From: an uncultured Chryseobacterium sp.
Lineage (GTDB): Bacteria > Bacteroidota > Bacteroidia > Flavobacteriales > Weeksellaceae
DNA length: 64,000 nt
Direction: 5' to 3'
Assembly: GCA_913778505.1 (NCBI GenBank)
Contig: CAJYWD010000046.1
Location: 126,796 to 190,795 of the forward strand
The position numbers and the translations under genes are program-made. Below the pieces are notes generated by a model. The model searched no databases and was not told the DNA's origin. It was given only the letters and a program-made list of their open reading frames with translations. This document shows positions 63,771 through 64,000 of the stretch, piece after piece (the stretch's first letter is position 1; each line of letters opens with the position of its first letter).

Positions 63771-64000
63771 ATGGTCAATAGAATTATACTAATTGGAAAC
63801 GGCTTTGATTTAGCTCACGAAATGCCAACATCTTACAACAATTTCATAAATAATTATTGGTCAGATGTTAATCAGAAATTAATAGATTCACAAGGTAATT
63901 TTGTTTCAGATGATTTTACGATAACATATTTGTATCCATATATAAATAATAATATTTTAGAAGTTGTAGCTGATAGTGATACGTATATAACTGACTTCTA
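63771..64000 (+). CDS. AbiH-family protein, copy 2 (cut by window end)
   Basis: An ATG at 63771 opens a frame to the window edge (76 codons so far) with RIILIGNGFDLAHEMPTSYN then FINNYW, the same AbiH start as the upstream gene. The rest is outside the window. Tandem abiH paralogs after dndCDE suggest a duplicated or two-part defence unit. Confidence 0.82.
   Translation, partial: MVNRIILIGNGFDLAHEMPTSYNNFINNYWSDVNQKLIDSQGNFVSDDFTITYLYPYINNNILEVVADSDTYITDF

Overview
The window looks like an integrative and conjugative element (ICE) of a Flavobacteriia/Weeksellaceae bacterium, Chryseobacterium- or Elizabethkingia-like. The reasons are low GC, promoters of the Bacteroidota type (-33 TTG, 20 nt spacer, -7 element close to TAnnTTTG), CTnDOT-style tra/mob genes, RteC and DUF3853 proteins, and a SusC/SusD pair. 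No integrase, att site, rRNA or tRNA was recognised, so both ends of the element lie outside the window.

Layout: (1) 1-9045, minus strand, conjugation module: MobA-like accessory protein, relaxase, ParA-like TraA, a membrane-anchored protein, TraE, TraF, a TraG ATPase with an inserted DnaJ domain, three tandem related secreted proteins, and the start of a TraJ-like gene running off the left edge. (2) 9118-10209, a secreted repeat protein with its own promoter, then about 1.5 kb without a credible gene. (3) 11690-39339, minus strand, a 27.6 kb cargo locus in two transcription units. The distal unit (39339 to 32100) encodes a 716-aa protein, an 1165-aa toxin-like protein ending in a deaminase-like domain, two duplicated SUKH-type immunity proteins and a third small protein. 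The proximal unit (31920 to 11690) encodes giants of 2241 and 3054 aa, a 193-aa protein, a patatin-like lipase, an SH3-containing cell-wall amidase and a 291-aa protein. Both units start from almost identical promoters carrying an AATACGTATT palindrome across the -33 box. An orphan LuxR-type response regulator with a damaged acidic pocket lies just upstream. None of these proteins has an evident signal peptide. (4) 40130-43603, an XRE/S24-like repressor with a likely operator, and ICE maintenance/regulation genes. (5) 43642-54782, a TPR/AraC regulator divergent from a lipoprotein, a 56-aa CPxSGxW protein, a MauE/DoxX membrane protein and a secreted Cys-containing peptide, facing a SusC-SusD-S9 peptidase operon. 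(6) 55528-64000, a defence island: XRE regulator, GIY-YIG protein and DGQHR (DndB-like) protein on plus, dndC-dndD-dndE DNA phosphorothioation genes on minus, then two tandem AbiH genes, the last cut by the window edge.

The least explained parts are the co-regulated giant-protein/toxin/lysis-enzyme locus (region 3) and the Cys-peptide/MauE/SusCD/S9 locus (region 5). The giant locus reads as a toxin-bearing assembly whose proteins lack signal peptides and so need a special release route; the patatin and amidase may be effectors or may supply that route by lysis. This is inference. All family names come from reading motifs by eye; no database search was run.
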